The notes beneath the pieces are model-generated. The model was not told the origin of the DNA, did no database searches, and saw only the letters and a program-made list of their open reading frames with translations. The position numbers and the translations under genes are program-made. DNA of 64,000 bases, from positions 1 to 64,000 of the forward strand of contig JAFDYC010000066.1 of NCBI GenBank assembly GCA_018267625.1, given 5' to 3'. This document shows, piece after piece, positions 1 to 8,173 of this stretch. Source of the stretch: Bacteroidota bacterium (lineage in GTDB: Bacteria > Bacteroidota > Bacteroidia > Chitinophagales > Chitinophagaceae). How positions within the stretch are numbered: the first letter of the stretch is position 1; each line of letters opens with the position of its first letter.

Positions 1-40
1 CGCTAATATCAGTACCCGCTTCCAAGAGATGCTGGCGTAA
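1..40 (+). CDS. C-terminal fragment of an unidentified CDS
   Basis: From base 2 an open frame gives the last residues ANISTRFQEMLA and then TAA at 38-40. Only 12 codons are visible, so the product cannot be recognised. Its orientation matches the ABC permease that starts at 425, but 384 bases separate them and a shared transcript is not evident. It could equally be a chance open frame, hence the low confidence. Confidence 0.3.
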   Translation, partial: ANISTRFQEMLA

Positions 41-424
41 GCATGTCGTAGTCCGTGGATGCCATTTCTTTGTGGATGCCCGCCTTGCGAAGTGCATGTT
101 TGAATACAGATGGAGTGCGCCGCAACCTGCTACAGCTTCAATTGCGAATCCAGACCCGGTATCCATTCCACTAAATTAATCTGGTGGCTGTTTTCGTGTA
201 TTCAAAGGCCTAATAAGCATCTGAAGGGACGGCTGACTTGGCTCCGGCAGATTTTCTGTTCCAGGCCAAGCCGAACACAGAAATAAAGCCGAAGAGTGCG
301 TTCCTGAATCAAGTTCAGGACAGACTGTAAGGGGGGCGGGTAGGGAACCCCAGCCTACTAAACACAAATCCTCTCGCAACCTAATCCGACTTAGCTTGCA
401 GCCTTCTGTACGCGATTCCCCCGG
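41..424. other. Intergenic region with no recognised gene
   Basis: No open frame here looks like a real protein; the long minus-strand frame over 176-841 is antisense to the permease. A small hairpin CCTGAA/TTCAGG lies near 303-320 without a following T-run, so I do not call a terminator. No clear TAnnTTTG promoter element was found before the permease start at 425. Confidence 0.5.
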
Positions 425-1663
425 ATGCTGTTTAACCTGAGCCTTGCTTTTCGTGCTGTACGCACCAATTTGCTGCGCAGCATCCTTACCATCCTCATCA
501 TTGGCCTGGGTATCATGGCTCTGGTCGGTATCCTCACCAGCATCGAGGTGATTAATGCGGCCCTGACAAGCAACTTCTCGGAGATGGGCGCGAATACTTT
601 TCAGATCACCAATGTCATCCTGAAACAAAAACGCGGCAAAGGTGGACATGGCGTGGAGCTTTCCTGGAACTCGGGTAAGGAAATAAGCTATGATGAAGCC
701 CGCGCCTTCAAAGAGCGGTACCAGTTGCCCGGCCAGGTAAGCATCCAGCTCCGAACGGGCGGCATGGCTACAGCCGTGTACAACGATAAAAAGACGAATC
801 CCAACCTGAGTATTTTCGGCACAGATGATGCGTACTTCCACATTTCTGCTACGAAGTTGTCAGCAGGCCGCAGCTTCTCTCCCTACGAGCTAGAGGCCGG
901 CAGCCCTGTTTGTGTGTTGGGCAGCGGTGTCGTCAGCAAGCTGTTTAAGGGGAAGGCCCGTGATGCAATTGGAAAAACAATCAGCCTGGGGCCGGCCAAG
1001 ATACGCGTAGTGGGTGTGGCCGAAAGCAAAGGAGGCAACATGATGATGAATACCGATAATGCCGTGTTTTTGCCCCTCGAGGCGGCCCGGTCGCTCTATG
1101 GCGGCGGTAGCTACGTCATCAATGTGGCGGTGCCGGATGTAAAGCAAAAGCCCCTGGCTATGGATGAGGCGGAAGGCTTATTTCGAAGCATTCGCAAGCT
1201 ACCATTGGGCACAGCCCCGGATTTTTCAGTCAATCAAAATGATTCCTTAGCCAGCATGTTGATAGATAACCTCAGCACAGTGCGCTGGGCGGCACTCATT
1301 GTAGGCCTGATCACGCTCTTGGGCTCAGTCATCGGCTTGATGAACATCATGCTGGTGAGTGTGGCGGAACGTACCCGTGAAATTGGCATTAGCAAAGCGC
1401 TGGGCGCAAAAAGCTCGGTGATAAAAGGACAGTTCCTGACCGAGTCTATCCTCATCTCACTACTGGGTGGGGCGCTGGGAGTAGTGTTGGGCATCCTCAC
1501 GGGCAACGCCGTAGGACTAGCCTTCAAAGTAGGGTTCATCATGCCCTGGATTTGGATAGGTGCAGGCTTTGCGCTGTGCACGCTCGTGGGCATTCTCTCG
1601 GGTATTTATCCGGCACTCAAAGCTTCCCGCCTCGATCCTATTGTTGCCCTGCGTTATGAATAG
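425..1663 (+). CDS. ABC transporter permease, MacB/FtsX-type
   Basis: This 412-residue inner-membrane protein has the layout of a MacB-like permease: a transmembrane helix at about residues 17-40 ([18 protein letters not shown]), a long periplasmic domain (about 45-280), and three C-terminal helices forming the FtsX domain. The coupling segment between helices carries the typical [14 protein letters not shown] motif, and the protein ends in the family signature [17 protein letters not shown]. Such permeases work with a cytoplasmic ATPase and a periplasmic adaptor in mechanotransmission or efflux of peptides, drugs or lipoproteins. The ATPase is not in the window and may lie upstream. The ATG at 425 places the first helix correctly, and an in-frame stop lies at 392. 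The stop codon overlaps the start of rsgA by 8 bases, so the two are probably co-transcribed. The substrate is unknown. Confidence 0.88.
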   Translation: MLFNLSLAFRAVRTNLLRSILTILIIGLGIMALVGILTSIEVINAALTSNFSEMGANTFQITNVILKQKRGKGGHGVELSWNSGKEISYDEARAFKERYQLPGQVSIQLRTGGMATAVYNDKKTNPNLSIFGTDDAYFHISATKLSAGRSFSPYELEAGSPVCVLGSGVVSKLFKGKARDAIGKTISLGPAKIRVVGVAESKGGNMMMNTDNAVFLPLEAARSLYGGGSYVINVAVPDVKQKPLAMDEAEGLFRSIRKLPLGTAPDFSVNQNDSLASMLIDNLSTVRWAALIVGLITLLGSVIGLMNIMLVSVAERTREIGISKALGAKSSVIKGQFLTESILISLLGGALGVVLGILTGNAVGLAFKVGFIMPWIWIGAGFALCTLVGILSGIYPALKASRLDPIVALRYE

Positions 1664-2594
1664 TGGAGAAGCACTCGTGTTCAAAAGCACAGGAAGCTGG
1701 TATCAGCTACGTGATGGCGAAGGCCGGTATTGGCAGGCCCGCATCCGGGGAAGGCTGAAAATGGACACAGACATTGCCTCCACCAATCCGGTAGCGGTAG
1801 GGGATTGGGTCCGTTTCGAAGTGGAAGATGATGCCGCTGGACGGGCCTTGATTCAAGACATCGTTCCACGCAGGAATTATATAGTCCGTGTCTCCCCGCA
1901 CAACCGCAACCAGAAGCATATCGTTGCGGCCAATCTGGACGCAGCACTGATCATTGCCACCCTCGCCGAACCCCGCAGCTCCAATGGTTTTATAGACCGC
2001 TTTTTAGTAACAGCCGAAGCGTATCATATACCCGCCATTATAGCCGTCAATAAGCTGGATTTGTACGACACCGAGCAAATGGAACAGCTTGCAGAATGGC
2101 AAGAAGCCTACGGGCTGGCAGGCTATGAGTTGTTCCCGGTTTGTGCCAAGGCTCCGGAGAGCATCCGTGCGCTCAGCAGCCGCATTGCTGGCTGTACGAC
2201 CTTGTTCAGCGGTCATTCCGGTGTGGGCAAAAGCACGCTCATTAATACCCTGATGCCCTCGCTGGCACTGCGTACGGCTGAGGTGAGCGCCTGGAGCGGC
2301 AAAGGACAACACACGACCACCTTCGCTGAAATGTTTGAGCTGCCCGATGGCAACAGCCGAATCATTGATACGCCGGGCGTAAAAGAATTTGGCTTGATAG
2401 ATTTCGAACGGGAAGAGCTCACCCATTATTACCCGGAGATGCGCGCATTGCTGTCAGGCTGCCGCTTCAATAATTGCCTGCATCTGGGCGAACCTGGCTG
2501 TGCTATTAAGGAGGCCTTGGAAGAAAAGCAAATCAGCCACATGCGCTACGAAAGCTATCGGGCCATCTTAGCCAGCATTGAAAAGAAATGGTAG
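1656..2594 (+). CDS. rsgA: Ribosome small subunit-dependent GTPase A
   Basis: RsgA is a circularly permuted GTPase that checks late 30S subunit maturation and is stimulated by the 30S particle. This 312-residue protein shows the permuted order: an N-terminal OB fold (about residues 5-75), then the G4 motif NKLD (132-135), the P-loop GHSGVGKST (186-194), the G3 motif DTPG (238-241), and the C-terminal zinc knuckle with C269, C274, H276 and C282. I chose the ATG at 1656 because it starts the OB fold ([11 protein letters not shown]), overlaps the permease stop by 8 bases and gives the usual family length. A longer open frame upstream runs through the permease in another frame and has no RsgA-like residues. 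All motifs needed for activity are intact. Confidence 0.95.
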   Translation: MNSGEALVFKSTGSWYQLRDGEGRYWQARIRGRLKMDTDIASTNPVAVGDWVRFEVEDDAAGRALIQDIVPRRNYIVRVSPHNRNQKHIVAANLDAALIIATLAEPRSSNGFIDRFLVTAEAYHIPAIIAVNKLDLYDTEQMEQLAEWQEAYGLAGYELFPVCAKAPESIRALSSRIAGCTTLFSGHSGVGKSTLINTLMPSLALRTAEVSAWSGKGQHTTTFAEMFELPDGNSRIIDTPGVKEFGLIDFEREELTHYYPEMRALLSGCRFNNCLHLGEPGCAIKEALEEKQISHMRYESYRAILASIEKKW

Positions 2595-2607
2595 CCCCGG
2601 CACAGGT

Positions 2608-3015
2608 TCAATGTGCGGCGCTGAGCCACAGAAAAGGAGGCAGTGGAAGGTTGCGTAATACCCAAAATGCCAGCACGACAATAAGCACGGTTTTAGGCTT
2701 GTTCAGACGCAGCCACAAGGCCTGCAGGGCTGGAACGAATTGCTGCGCATAGCCTATGGCTAGCATCACTAGGGCCGGTATGCTCAGCAGGTTAAAATCT
2801 AATGCCTGGAGAAAGTGGCCGTGCAGTAAAGCTGTGATGGCGCGGGTGCTGCCGCAACCGGGGCAGTCAAAGCCTGTGAGCTGATGAAAAGGGCAGGGAG
2901 GCAACAAGGCTCTTGTCAGCCCCAGGCCCAGCGCTACGAAAGCCAGCACGACACCCAATGGCAGCAGCCAGAAAGATACCTTCCGCGAAGGATGCAAAGC
3001 TGAAGACTGTCCCAT
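2608..3015 (-). CDS. DUF2752 small membrane protein
   Basis: This predicted 135-residue membrane protein carries the DUF2752 signature CPFHQLTGFDCPGCGSTRA (Cys-rich, about residues 42-60), followed by two hydrophobic segments (about 72-90 and 107-125) and preceded by one (about 13-34). The family has no established biochemical role. In Bacteroidota, DUF2752 genes often sit beside small CD225/dispanin-type membrane proteins (recalled from genome annotation, not checked here), and here the gene lies directly downstream of a TIR protein carrying such a module. I prefer the ATG at 3015, 8 bases after the TIR stop; an alternative ATG at 3060 would overlap the TIR gene by 38 bases. The two genes are almost certainly one operon, which suggests the products act in the same membrane-associated process. 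Confidence 0.8.
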   Translation of the reverse strand: MGQSSALHPSRKVSFWLLPLGVVLAFVALGLGLTRALLPPCPFHQLTGFDCPGCGSTRAITALLHGHFLQALDFNLLSIPALVMLAIGYAQQFVPALQALWLRLNKPKTVLIVVLAFWVLRNLPLPPFLWLSAAH

Positions 3016-3022
3016 CTTCGAT

Positions 3023-3841
3023 TCAATATTGAGCCGCACCGATGGCCACCAGGATGGCATATATCAACCAGCCAACAGCACCAGCACCCACAGCCCACAG
3101 CGCGTATTTCTTGGCATCATCGGCTGCCTTTTGTGCCTCGGAATACTTATGCTGAGCATACAGCGCGTCCACCTTGCTGGCTTGCACGATAGAGACAATC
3201 CCCAGGGGCAGGCAACAAAGCAGGGTCGTCAGGATGCCCCATACCAGATTGTTATTGGGCTTGGGGGGTATGTTCCCAAAAGCCTGTTGCAAGGGCTCAG
3301 GATTCGGGTTCTGCTGCGGTGAAGGCATTGGAATTGGTTGCCCGGGATTTGAAGGATATCCCGCTTCCGCAAGTATCCTCCGGATGGCTTCCGCCAGTTT
3401 GCGCACGTCATCTTCAAAACGGGTAGGATCAATCTCTACAAGCTGGCGCCGTGTCAGGCTTTGTAAGGGTTCCGGGAGTTGTTCCGGGCGGGGCATCTTG
3501 GCGCCATCCAGCATCACGGGAACTACCTTGATTTCGCGCGACAAAGCCTTGGCTATTTCCAGGCGCACAAAATCATCCGGGTCAGTCAGCCGTTGCTTTC
3601 CAGTGGTGTCTATGGCATCCAGCCATTTGGCGCCAATCAACACCAGCAGCACATCGCAACGTTGCAAGGCTCCGGCAATACTTTCCACAAAATCATCGCC
3701 GGGGCGGATGGCATTAAAATCTTTGAAGAGTTGCTCTTTAGAGAAATATTTCTGCAACTCATTATAGAGTGCCAGTGCATTCCAGTTGCTGTCTTCACGT
3801 CGGTAGTTGATGAAGATGGTTCCGTTTGGGTTTGTAGGCAT
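3023..3841 (-). CDS. TIR domain protein with C-terminal CD225/dispanin-like membrane module
   Basis: This 272-residue protein starts with a bacterial TIR domain (residues about 7-155): the betaA strand IFINYRRED, the segment LFKDFNAIRPGDDFVESI, and DFVRLEIAKAL, where E95 occupies the position of the catalytic glutamate of TIR NADases. A Pro/Gln/Asn-rich linker (about 160-197) leads to a membrane module: one hydrophobic segment (WGILTTLLCCLPLGIVSIVQ, 201-220), an intracellular-loop stretch ASKVDALYAQ...AQKAADDAKKYA, and a second hydrophobic segment (249-268). That pattern matches the CD225/dispanin family, which includes vertebrate IFITM proteins. Known: many bacterial TIR domains cleave NAD+ in phage defence. 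Inferred: this is a membrane-anchored TIR effector or signalling protein. A weak -7 match, TATCTTTC, lies 18-25 bases upstream of the start. NADase activity and any immune role are untested. Confidence 0.85.
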   Translation of the reverse strand: MPTNPNGTIFINYRREDSNWNALALYNELQKYFSKEQLFKDFNAIRPGDDFVESIAGALQRCDVLLVLIGAKWLDAIDTTGKQRLTDPDDFVRLEIAKALSREIKVVPVMLDGAKMPRPEQLPEPLQSLTRRQLVEIDPTRFEDDVRKLAEAIRRILAEAGYPSNPGQPIPMPSPQQNPNPEPLQQAFGNIPPKPNNNLVWGILTTLLCCLPLGIVSIVQASKVDALYAQHKYSEAQKAADDAKKYALWAVGAGAVGWLIYAILVAIGAAQY

Positions 3842-3858
3842 AGGTCAGGCTTTGAGGG

Positions 3859-3866
3859 GAAAGATA
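3859..3866 (-). promoter_or_regulatory. Possible -7 promoter element for the TIR-CD225 operon
   Basis: On the minus strand the bases read TATCTTTC, a 7-of-8 match to the Bacteroidota -7 consensus TAnnTTTG, 18 bases upstream of the TIR start codon. No convincing -33 element was found, so this remains tentative. Confidence 0.3.
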
Positions 3867-4030
3867 ATAGCAATGTTTTTTTGCTGTTGATGGCAGAAAG
3901 CAACAGAAAGGTTGATTTTTTCCATTGCCCGGTGTCGGGGCCTCATTTTTTCGGAAGCCCGATGCTCCATTGCGCATCAAAGCGGAACATTGCAGCAGGT
4001 TTTTTTTGAAAAAAAGTATTCTGAATCGCT

Positions 4031-5053
4031 GTGTTATTCCGTTCCAAAGCGCCCCTGCGTATCGGCCTGGCCGGCGGCGGCACTGATGTTTCCCCCTACT
4101 GCGACCTCTATGGAGGCGCCATCCTCAATGCCACCATCTCCTTATATGCCTACGCCACCATCGAGCCTATCGAAGGCACTGAAATCATCCTCGAGGCCAT
4201 GGACCGGGGCGAATATTTCCGCTACCCAATGGCGACCAGCCTACCTATTGATGGCCGGCTCGACCTGGCTTCGGGCGTGTACAACAGCCTGGTGAAACTG
4301 TATGGCCCAATGCCTGCTGCATTTCGCCTGAGCAGCTTTGTGGATGCACCTGCCGGCTCGGGCCTGGGTACTTCCTCCACACTCGTGGTGGCGCTGGTCG
4401 GCGCTTTTGTAGAATGGCTGCGCCTGCCTCTCGGTGAATATGATATTGCCCAACTCGCCTATCAAATCGAGCGGGAAGACCTGCACATGGCCGGTGGCCG
4501 CCAAGACCAGTATGCTGCCACCTTCGGCGGGGTCAATTTCATGGAATTTTTCAGCGAAGGACGAGTCATTGTCAACCCCCTCCGCATCAAACCCCAGTAT
4601 CTCTACGAACTGGAAAATAACCTGCTGCTTTACTTCACCGCCACCAGCCGAAAAAGCGCTGACATCATAGAAGTGCAAGCCCGAAATGTGGTGCAGAAAA
4701 ATGAGAAAAGCATCGAAGCGATGCACCAGCTCAAAGAGCAGGCCCGCAGGATGAAGGAAGCCTTACTGCGCGGCAAACTGAATGAAATCGGTGACATCCT
4801 CGACTTTGGTTTTCGCTATAAAAAGCAAATGGCGGAGGGTATCTCCAATGAGCGCATGGACCGCATCTACGAAACAGCCCTTCAGGCCGGCGCTACCGGG
4901 GGCAAAATCAGCGGTGCGGGCGGCGGTGGATTCATGATGTTCTACTGCCCGGGCAACACCCGTTATGCGGTTCAGGATGCCTTAAGCAATTTCGGCGGTG
5001 AGCTGCGCCCCTATCAATTCACCGAGCAGGGATTATTTACATGGAGCGTGTAG
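4031..5053 (+). CDS. hddA: GHMP kinase, D-glycero-D-manno-heptose 7-phosphate kinase-like
   Basis: This 340-residue protein is a GHMP-family sugar kinase closest in pattern to HddA, which phosphorylates D,D-heptose 7-phosphate at C1 on the way to GDP-heptose. The N-terminus (KAPLRIGLAGGGTDVSPYC) binds sugar phosphate, PAGSGLGTSS at residues 107-116 is the ATP-binding GHMP motif, and ISGAGGGGFMMFY near the C-terminus is GHMP motif 3. The GTG at 4031 is the start because it places the conserved first strand (FRSKAPLRIG) at the N-terminus. It overlaps the following nucleotidyltransferase gene by 13 bases, giving the same kinase/nucleotidyltransferase pair seen in GDP-heptose pathways. Related enzymes act on other sugar phosphates such as fucose, so the exact substrate is inferred from the family and the neighbour. 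Confidence 0.82.
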   Translation: MLFRSKAPLRIGLAGGGTDVSPYCDLYGGAILNATISLYAYATIEPIEGTEIILEAMDRGEYFRYPMATSLPIDGRLDLASGVYNSLVKLYGPMPAAFRLSSFVDAPAGSGLGTSSTLVVALVGAFVEWLRLPLGEYDIAQLAYQIEREDLHMAGGRQDQYAATFGGVNFMEFFSEGRVIVNPLRIKPQYLYELENNLLLYFTATSRKSADIIEVQARNVVQKNEKSIEAMHQLKEQARRMKEALLRGKLNEIGDILDFGFRYKKQMAEGISNERMDRIYETALQAGATGGKISGAGGGGFMMFYCPGNTRYAVQDALSNFGGELRPYQFTEQGLFTWSV

Positions 5054-5760
5054 AAGCTATCATCCTGGCCGGAGGGCTGGGCACGCGCCTGCGCGGCGTG
5101 ATAGGCGCTGATACCCCCAAGTGTATGGCTCCTGTAGCGGGCATACCCTTCCTGGATTATCTGCTGCGCTATGCGGCCCGGCAGGGAATTACGCATATCA
5201 TGCTCAGCCTGGGACATAAAAGTGAAGCCGTTACCGACTGGCTCTCCTCCCGCCATTTTCCCATGAATATTGACTGGGTAATCGAACCGGAACCTTTAGG
5301 CACCGGTGGTGGCATCCGCTTAGCATTACAAGCCTGTCAGGCCCGGCAAGTCTTCGTGCTGAATGGCGATACTTTTTTTGACATCCCGCTCAGCGCTGGC
5401 CTTCTGCAAGCGCATCAGCACAGCGGGGCCGAAACCACAATTGCCCTCAAGGCCCTGAAGCAGTTTGAGCGCTACGGTACTGTTGAGGCAGATGACCGGG
5501 GCATCATCACGGCGTTTCAGGAGAAGAAAGCCTGCCTTGCCGGCCGCATCAATGGCGGTATCTATTGCATCCACCGAACGGCTTTTCTTAACCGCGATTT
5601 TCCCGTCCGTTTTTCTTTTGAAAAAGACTACCTCGGGCAACATGTTGCCGAAGGCATCTTTCAGGCTTTTGAAAGCAAGGGCTATTTCATTGACATCGGC
5701 GTGCCGGAAGATTATGAACGTGCACAGCAGGATTTTCCACAATTATTTTCGCCCGCATGA
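5041..5760 (+). CDS. hddC: Sugar-1-phosphate nucleotidyltransferase, HddC-like
   Basis: This 239-residue protein has the nucleotidyltransferase fold: the nucleotide-binding loop AIILAGGLGTRL (residues 6-17), the conserved PKCMAPVAG segment with its lysine (about 27-35), the EPLGTGG loop (about 83-89), and FVLNGDTFFD, which carries the metal-binding aspartate (about 102-111). Length and motifs match HddC-type enzymes that transfer GMP to D,D-heptose 1-phosphate. It overlaps the kinase gene upstream by 13 bases and the glycosyltransferase gene downstream by 4 (ATGA), so translation of the three is probably coupled. Together they should activate a sugar and transfer it to a surface glycan. The nucleotide used (GTP or another) cannot be read from the sequence alone. 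Confidence 0.82.
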   Translation: MERVEAIILAGGLGTRLRGVIGADTPKCMAPVAGIPFLDYLLRYAARQGITHIMLSLGHKSEAVTDWLSSRHFPMNIDWVIEPEPLGTGGGIRLALQACQARQVFVLNGDTFFDIPLSAGLLQAHQHSGAETTIALKALKQFERYGTVEADDRGIITAFQEKKACLAGRINGGIYCIHRTAFLNRDFPVRFSFEKDYLGQHVAEGIFQAFESKGYFIDIGVPEDYERAQQDFPQLFSPA

Positions 5761-6890
5761 ACATCGGCATCATTGGGCCTGCCTGGCCTCTGCGCGGCGG
5801 TCTTGCCGACTTCGATGAACGCTTCGCCCGGGCCTTGCAGTCCCTCGGCCACGAGCTGAGCCTTTATTCCTATTCACTCCAATATCCTTCTTTCCTCTTC
5901 CCGGGGAAGACGCAACGTACGGATGCAGCGGCCCCTGAAGGACTGCGCATCCTGCCGCTGATTAATTCCATTCATCCGCTGAACTGGATAAAGGCCGGCC
6001 GGCGTATTCGCGATGAACGCCCCGACCTGCTGATTGTCCGCTACTGGATGCCCTTCTTCGGGCCGGCTTTGGGAACCATCCTGCGCATCGTCGCGAAGAA
6101 CAAACACACCCGCATCCTATGCATCGCCGACAATATTCTACCGCATGAAAAGCGACCCGGTGATGCCGCCTTTACACGTTATTTCATGAAGCCGGTTCAT
6201 GCCTTTGTGACCATGAGTGAAGAAGTGAACCAGGATTTATTGCGGCTCACCAACAAGGCTTCGCTTCGCCTGCAACATCCGCTCTACGACAACTACGGAA
6301 GCCCTATCCCAAAAGATGAAGCAAGGAACCGCTTAGGCTTGCCGGCAGCCGGTAAGTATGTGCTCTTCTTCGGTTTCATCCGCAAATACAAAGGTCTCGA
6401 CTTGCTGCTCGAAGCCCTCGCTCAACCCTTGCTGGCGACGACGGATGTCCGACTCATCATCGCGGGCGAATACTATGGCGACGAGGATTTTTATGAAGGC
6501 ATCATCGCCCGCCACAAGCTCGAAAAGAGAGTACATCGTTTCACAGACTTCATCCCCAACGATGAAGTGAAACTCTATTTCAGTGCAGCAGACTGTGTGG
6601 CACTTCCCTATCGCAGCGCCACCCAAAGTGGCATCACACAGGTAGCCATTCAGTTCGGGAAAGGCATGGTCGCCACACGTGTGGGTGGGCTGCCCGAAAT
6701 GGTGGATGAAGGGAAAACCGGCTTGCTCTGTGCGCCCGAACCGGCAGCTTTGGCACAAGCTCTATTTGATTTTTTCAAGCCCGGCTCCCTGCCCGAATTA
6801 GACCTTCACTTAGCCCGCCTGCGCCAGGAACTATCCTGGACTCATTTCGCAGAGGCCCTGCTGACATTCGTCCAAGGGCTGCCTGCCTGA
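5757..6890 (+). CDS. Glycosyltransferase family 4 protein
   Basis: This 377-residue GT-B enzyme begins with the N-terminal Rossmann strand NIGIIGPAWPLRGG, whose glycine-rich loop binds the acceptor or donor. Its C-terminal half has GT4 features: KYVLFFGFIRKYKGLDLLLEAL (about residues 201-222), VRLIIAGEYYG, and the donor-binding region ADCVALPYRSATQSGITQVAIQFG leading to VATRVGGLPEMV. No membrane segment is obvious, so it should act at the cytoplasmic face of the inner membrane. The ATGA overlap with the HddC-like gene ties it to nucleotide-activated heptose (or a related sugar), so a heptosyltransferase acting on lipopolysaccharide, capsule or protein glycan is a reasonable inference. Acceptor and linkage are unknown. 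Confidence 0.85.
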   Translation: MNIGIIGPAWPLRGGLADFDERFARALQSLGHELSLYSYSLQYPSFLFPGKTQRTDAAAPEGLRILPLINSIHPLNWIKAGRRIRDERPDLLIVRYWMPFFGPALGTILRIVAKNKHTRILCIADNILPHEKRPGDAAFTRYFMKPVHAFVTMSEEVNQDLLRLTNKASLRLQHPLYDNYGSPIPKDEARNRLGLPAAGKYVLFFGFIRKYKGLDLLLEALAQPLLATTDVRLIIAGEYYGDEDFYEGIIARHKLEKRVHRFTDFIPNDEVKLYFSAADCVALPYRSATQSGITQVAIQFGKGMVATRVGGLPEMVDEGKTGLLCAPEPAALAQALFDFFKPGSLPELDLHLARLRQELSWTHFAEALLTFVQGLPA

Positions 6891-6962
6891 GCCATCCACC
6901 CCGCCTGAAAATGCGACAGAACTCAGGCCCGCAACTTGTTAGCAGGTTTAGGCAAAGCCCAT

Positions 6963-6970
6963 TAGTTTTG
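6963..6970 (+). promoter_or_regulatory. -7 promoter element (TAGTTTTG) for the small lipoprotein gene
   Basis: A perfect match to TAnnTTTG lies 41 bases upstream of the start at 7011. A TTG at 6936-6938 could be the -33 element, although the spacing is slightly long. It separates this gene from the glycosyltransferase operon. Confidence 0.5.
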
Positions 6971-7010
6971 TCCGACACCTTCAAAGCGCAAGACCTCTTT
7001 CCAATAAAAC

Positions 7011-7343
7011 ATGAGCAAATCCATTTTCGCGGCGGCCCTGTTCGCCCTCATCGCCCTCGGTGCTTGCAAGAAAAATGACGACAATCCGGACTTTCCCGCC
7101 AATTACTTAGAAAAGGGTGCCCTCACTTTTAAGAACAACAGCGCCGACCTCTACGACATTTACCTTGACAATGCCCGTTATGGCAACCTCTATGGTGGCG
7201 ATAGCTCTACCTATCCCAACATCACCGCCGGGGTACATCAGGTAAAAGCCATCCAGGTGGAGCATATCTCCGGCACCCCCATCTTGCGGCAGATGAACAT
7301 CCTCATCGTGAAAGACTCAACCACCCGTTTCGAGTTCCCGTAG
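7011..7343 (+). CDS. Small predicted lipoprotein of unknown function
   Basis: This 110-residue product starts with a lysine and a hydrophobic stretch ending in the lipobox LGAC (Cys at about residue 19), followed by KKNDD, so it should be a lipidated envelope protein. The mature part is about 90 residues, rich in Asn, Asp and Tyr, and predicted to be mostly beta (LTFKNNSADLYDIYLDNARYG...). I recognise no family, although the pattern resembles small beta-sandwich lipoproteins of Bacteroidota. It has its own -7 promoter match at 6963 and its own terminator at 7368-7395, so it is probably monocistronic. Confidence 0.75.
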   Translation: MSKSIFAAALFALIALGACKKNDDNPDFPANYLEKGALTFKNNSADLYDIYLDNARYGNLYGGDSSTYPNITAGVHQVKAIQVEHISGTPILRQMNILIVKDSTTRFEFP

Positions 7344-7367
7344 GCGCTACCGGTCGAAGATTTTTTT

Positions 7368-7395
7368 AGGCTGTCTCATTTGGGCAGCCTTTTTC
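7368..7395 (+). terminator. Rho-independent terminator
   Basis: The stem AGGCTGTC (7368-7375) pairs with GGGCAGCCT (ending at 7390), allowing one G-T pair, and is followed by TTTTTC. It closes the small lipoprotein gene. Its left arm matches that of the terminator after coxA at 30241. Confidence 0.8.
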
Positions 7396-7531
7396 GTTTT
7401 TCTTTTTGCCCCCCGGCATTTAGCCCAGGATAAAGCATCCTTAAAGTCTATCCTGATCTTGTTTTCGGGTTCGTATCCTTCACCTGTATTTCGCCATGCT
7501 TCATTTCAAGGGGAATAGTTTCATTTAACCC

Positions 7532-7539
7532 TAACTTTA
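7532..7539 (+). promoter_or_regulatory. Possible -7 element (TAACTTTA)
   Basis: A 7-of-8 match to TAnnTTTG lies 27 bases upstream of the ATG at 7566, which I take as the true start of the frameshifted secreted protein gene. No clear -33 element is visible. Confidence 0.35.
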
Positions 7540-7565
7540 TTTTTCACCCTTAAGAATTAATTGCC

Positions 7566-8167
7566 ATGAAGCAAAAAAGTAGCCTTCTGAAAAACTGCCT
7601 CCCCCCCCGCGGGCGCTCCTGACTAAGCGAACAGCACGGCTGCTCTTGCTGCCACTCTGTTTGCTGCTGTGCCTTTCGGGACAGGCACAAAACACGAGCA
7701 TCACAATAGACAATCAAACGGCATACACACTGGAGTACACCTTGGCCATGCCGTCGGCCCCTGGTGATACCGGTTGTAGCAATGTATATTCTCCCGACTC
7801 GGATGGCTGTAGAATGACTATAGCTGCAAATTCTTCCGTAACGTGGAATAGTTCCAACTTCACCGTTGGTATTATTTGGACAAGGGCTTCCTTATGCTCT
7901 GGGCTTGGCCTTAGTTGTAATGTCCCATCAACACCCAATTTCGTATTCTTCCAGTTGAACCCACCTGGGTGTACAGCCCACCCCTCGGGTTCCCCATGTA
8001 CTGAATATAATATGACCCGCGTTGGCGAGGGAAGCTACCCATATAGTGATTGCCTGGAAGTGGACGGCACTTGTGGGAGCTTAAGCGGCAATCCACCATC
8101 AAGCACCATCATAAATGTGAATTGGACACACTCGGCACCAAATACTGTTACCGTCACGATAAACTGA
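7566..8167 (+). pseudogene. Small Cys-rich secreted protein, frameshifted in a poly(C) tract
   Basis: The ATG at 7566 opens MKQKSSLLKNCLPP and then hits a stop at 7620, because a run of eight C (7601-7608) throws it out of frame. With nine C the frame continues through LLTKRTARLLLLPLCLLLC and SGQAQ, a textbook signal peptide, into the main open frame that ends at 8167. Without the shift the only start for that frame is a TTG at 7646, inside the hydrophobic core. The mature part (about 160 residues) is rich in Ser, Thr, Asn and Cys (about ten Cys), looks beta-rich and belongs to no family I recognise. It ends 6 bases before the SBBP/T9SS gene, so the two are likely co-expressed. The cause may be phase variation, decay or an assembly error in the homopolymer. 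Confidence 0.65.
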
Positions 8168-8173
8168 GCAACC

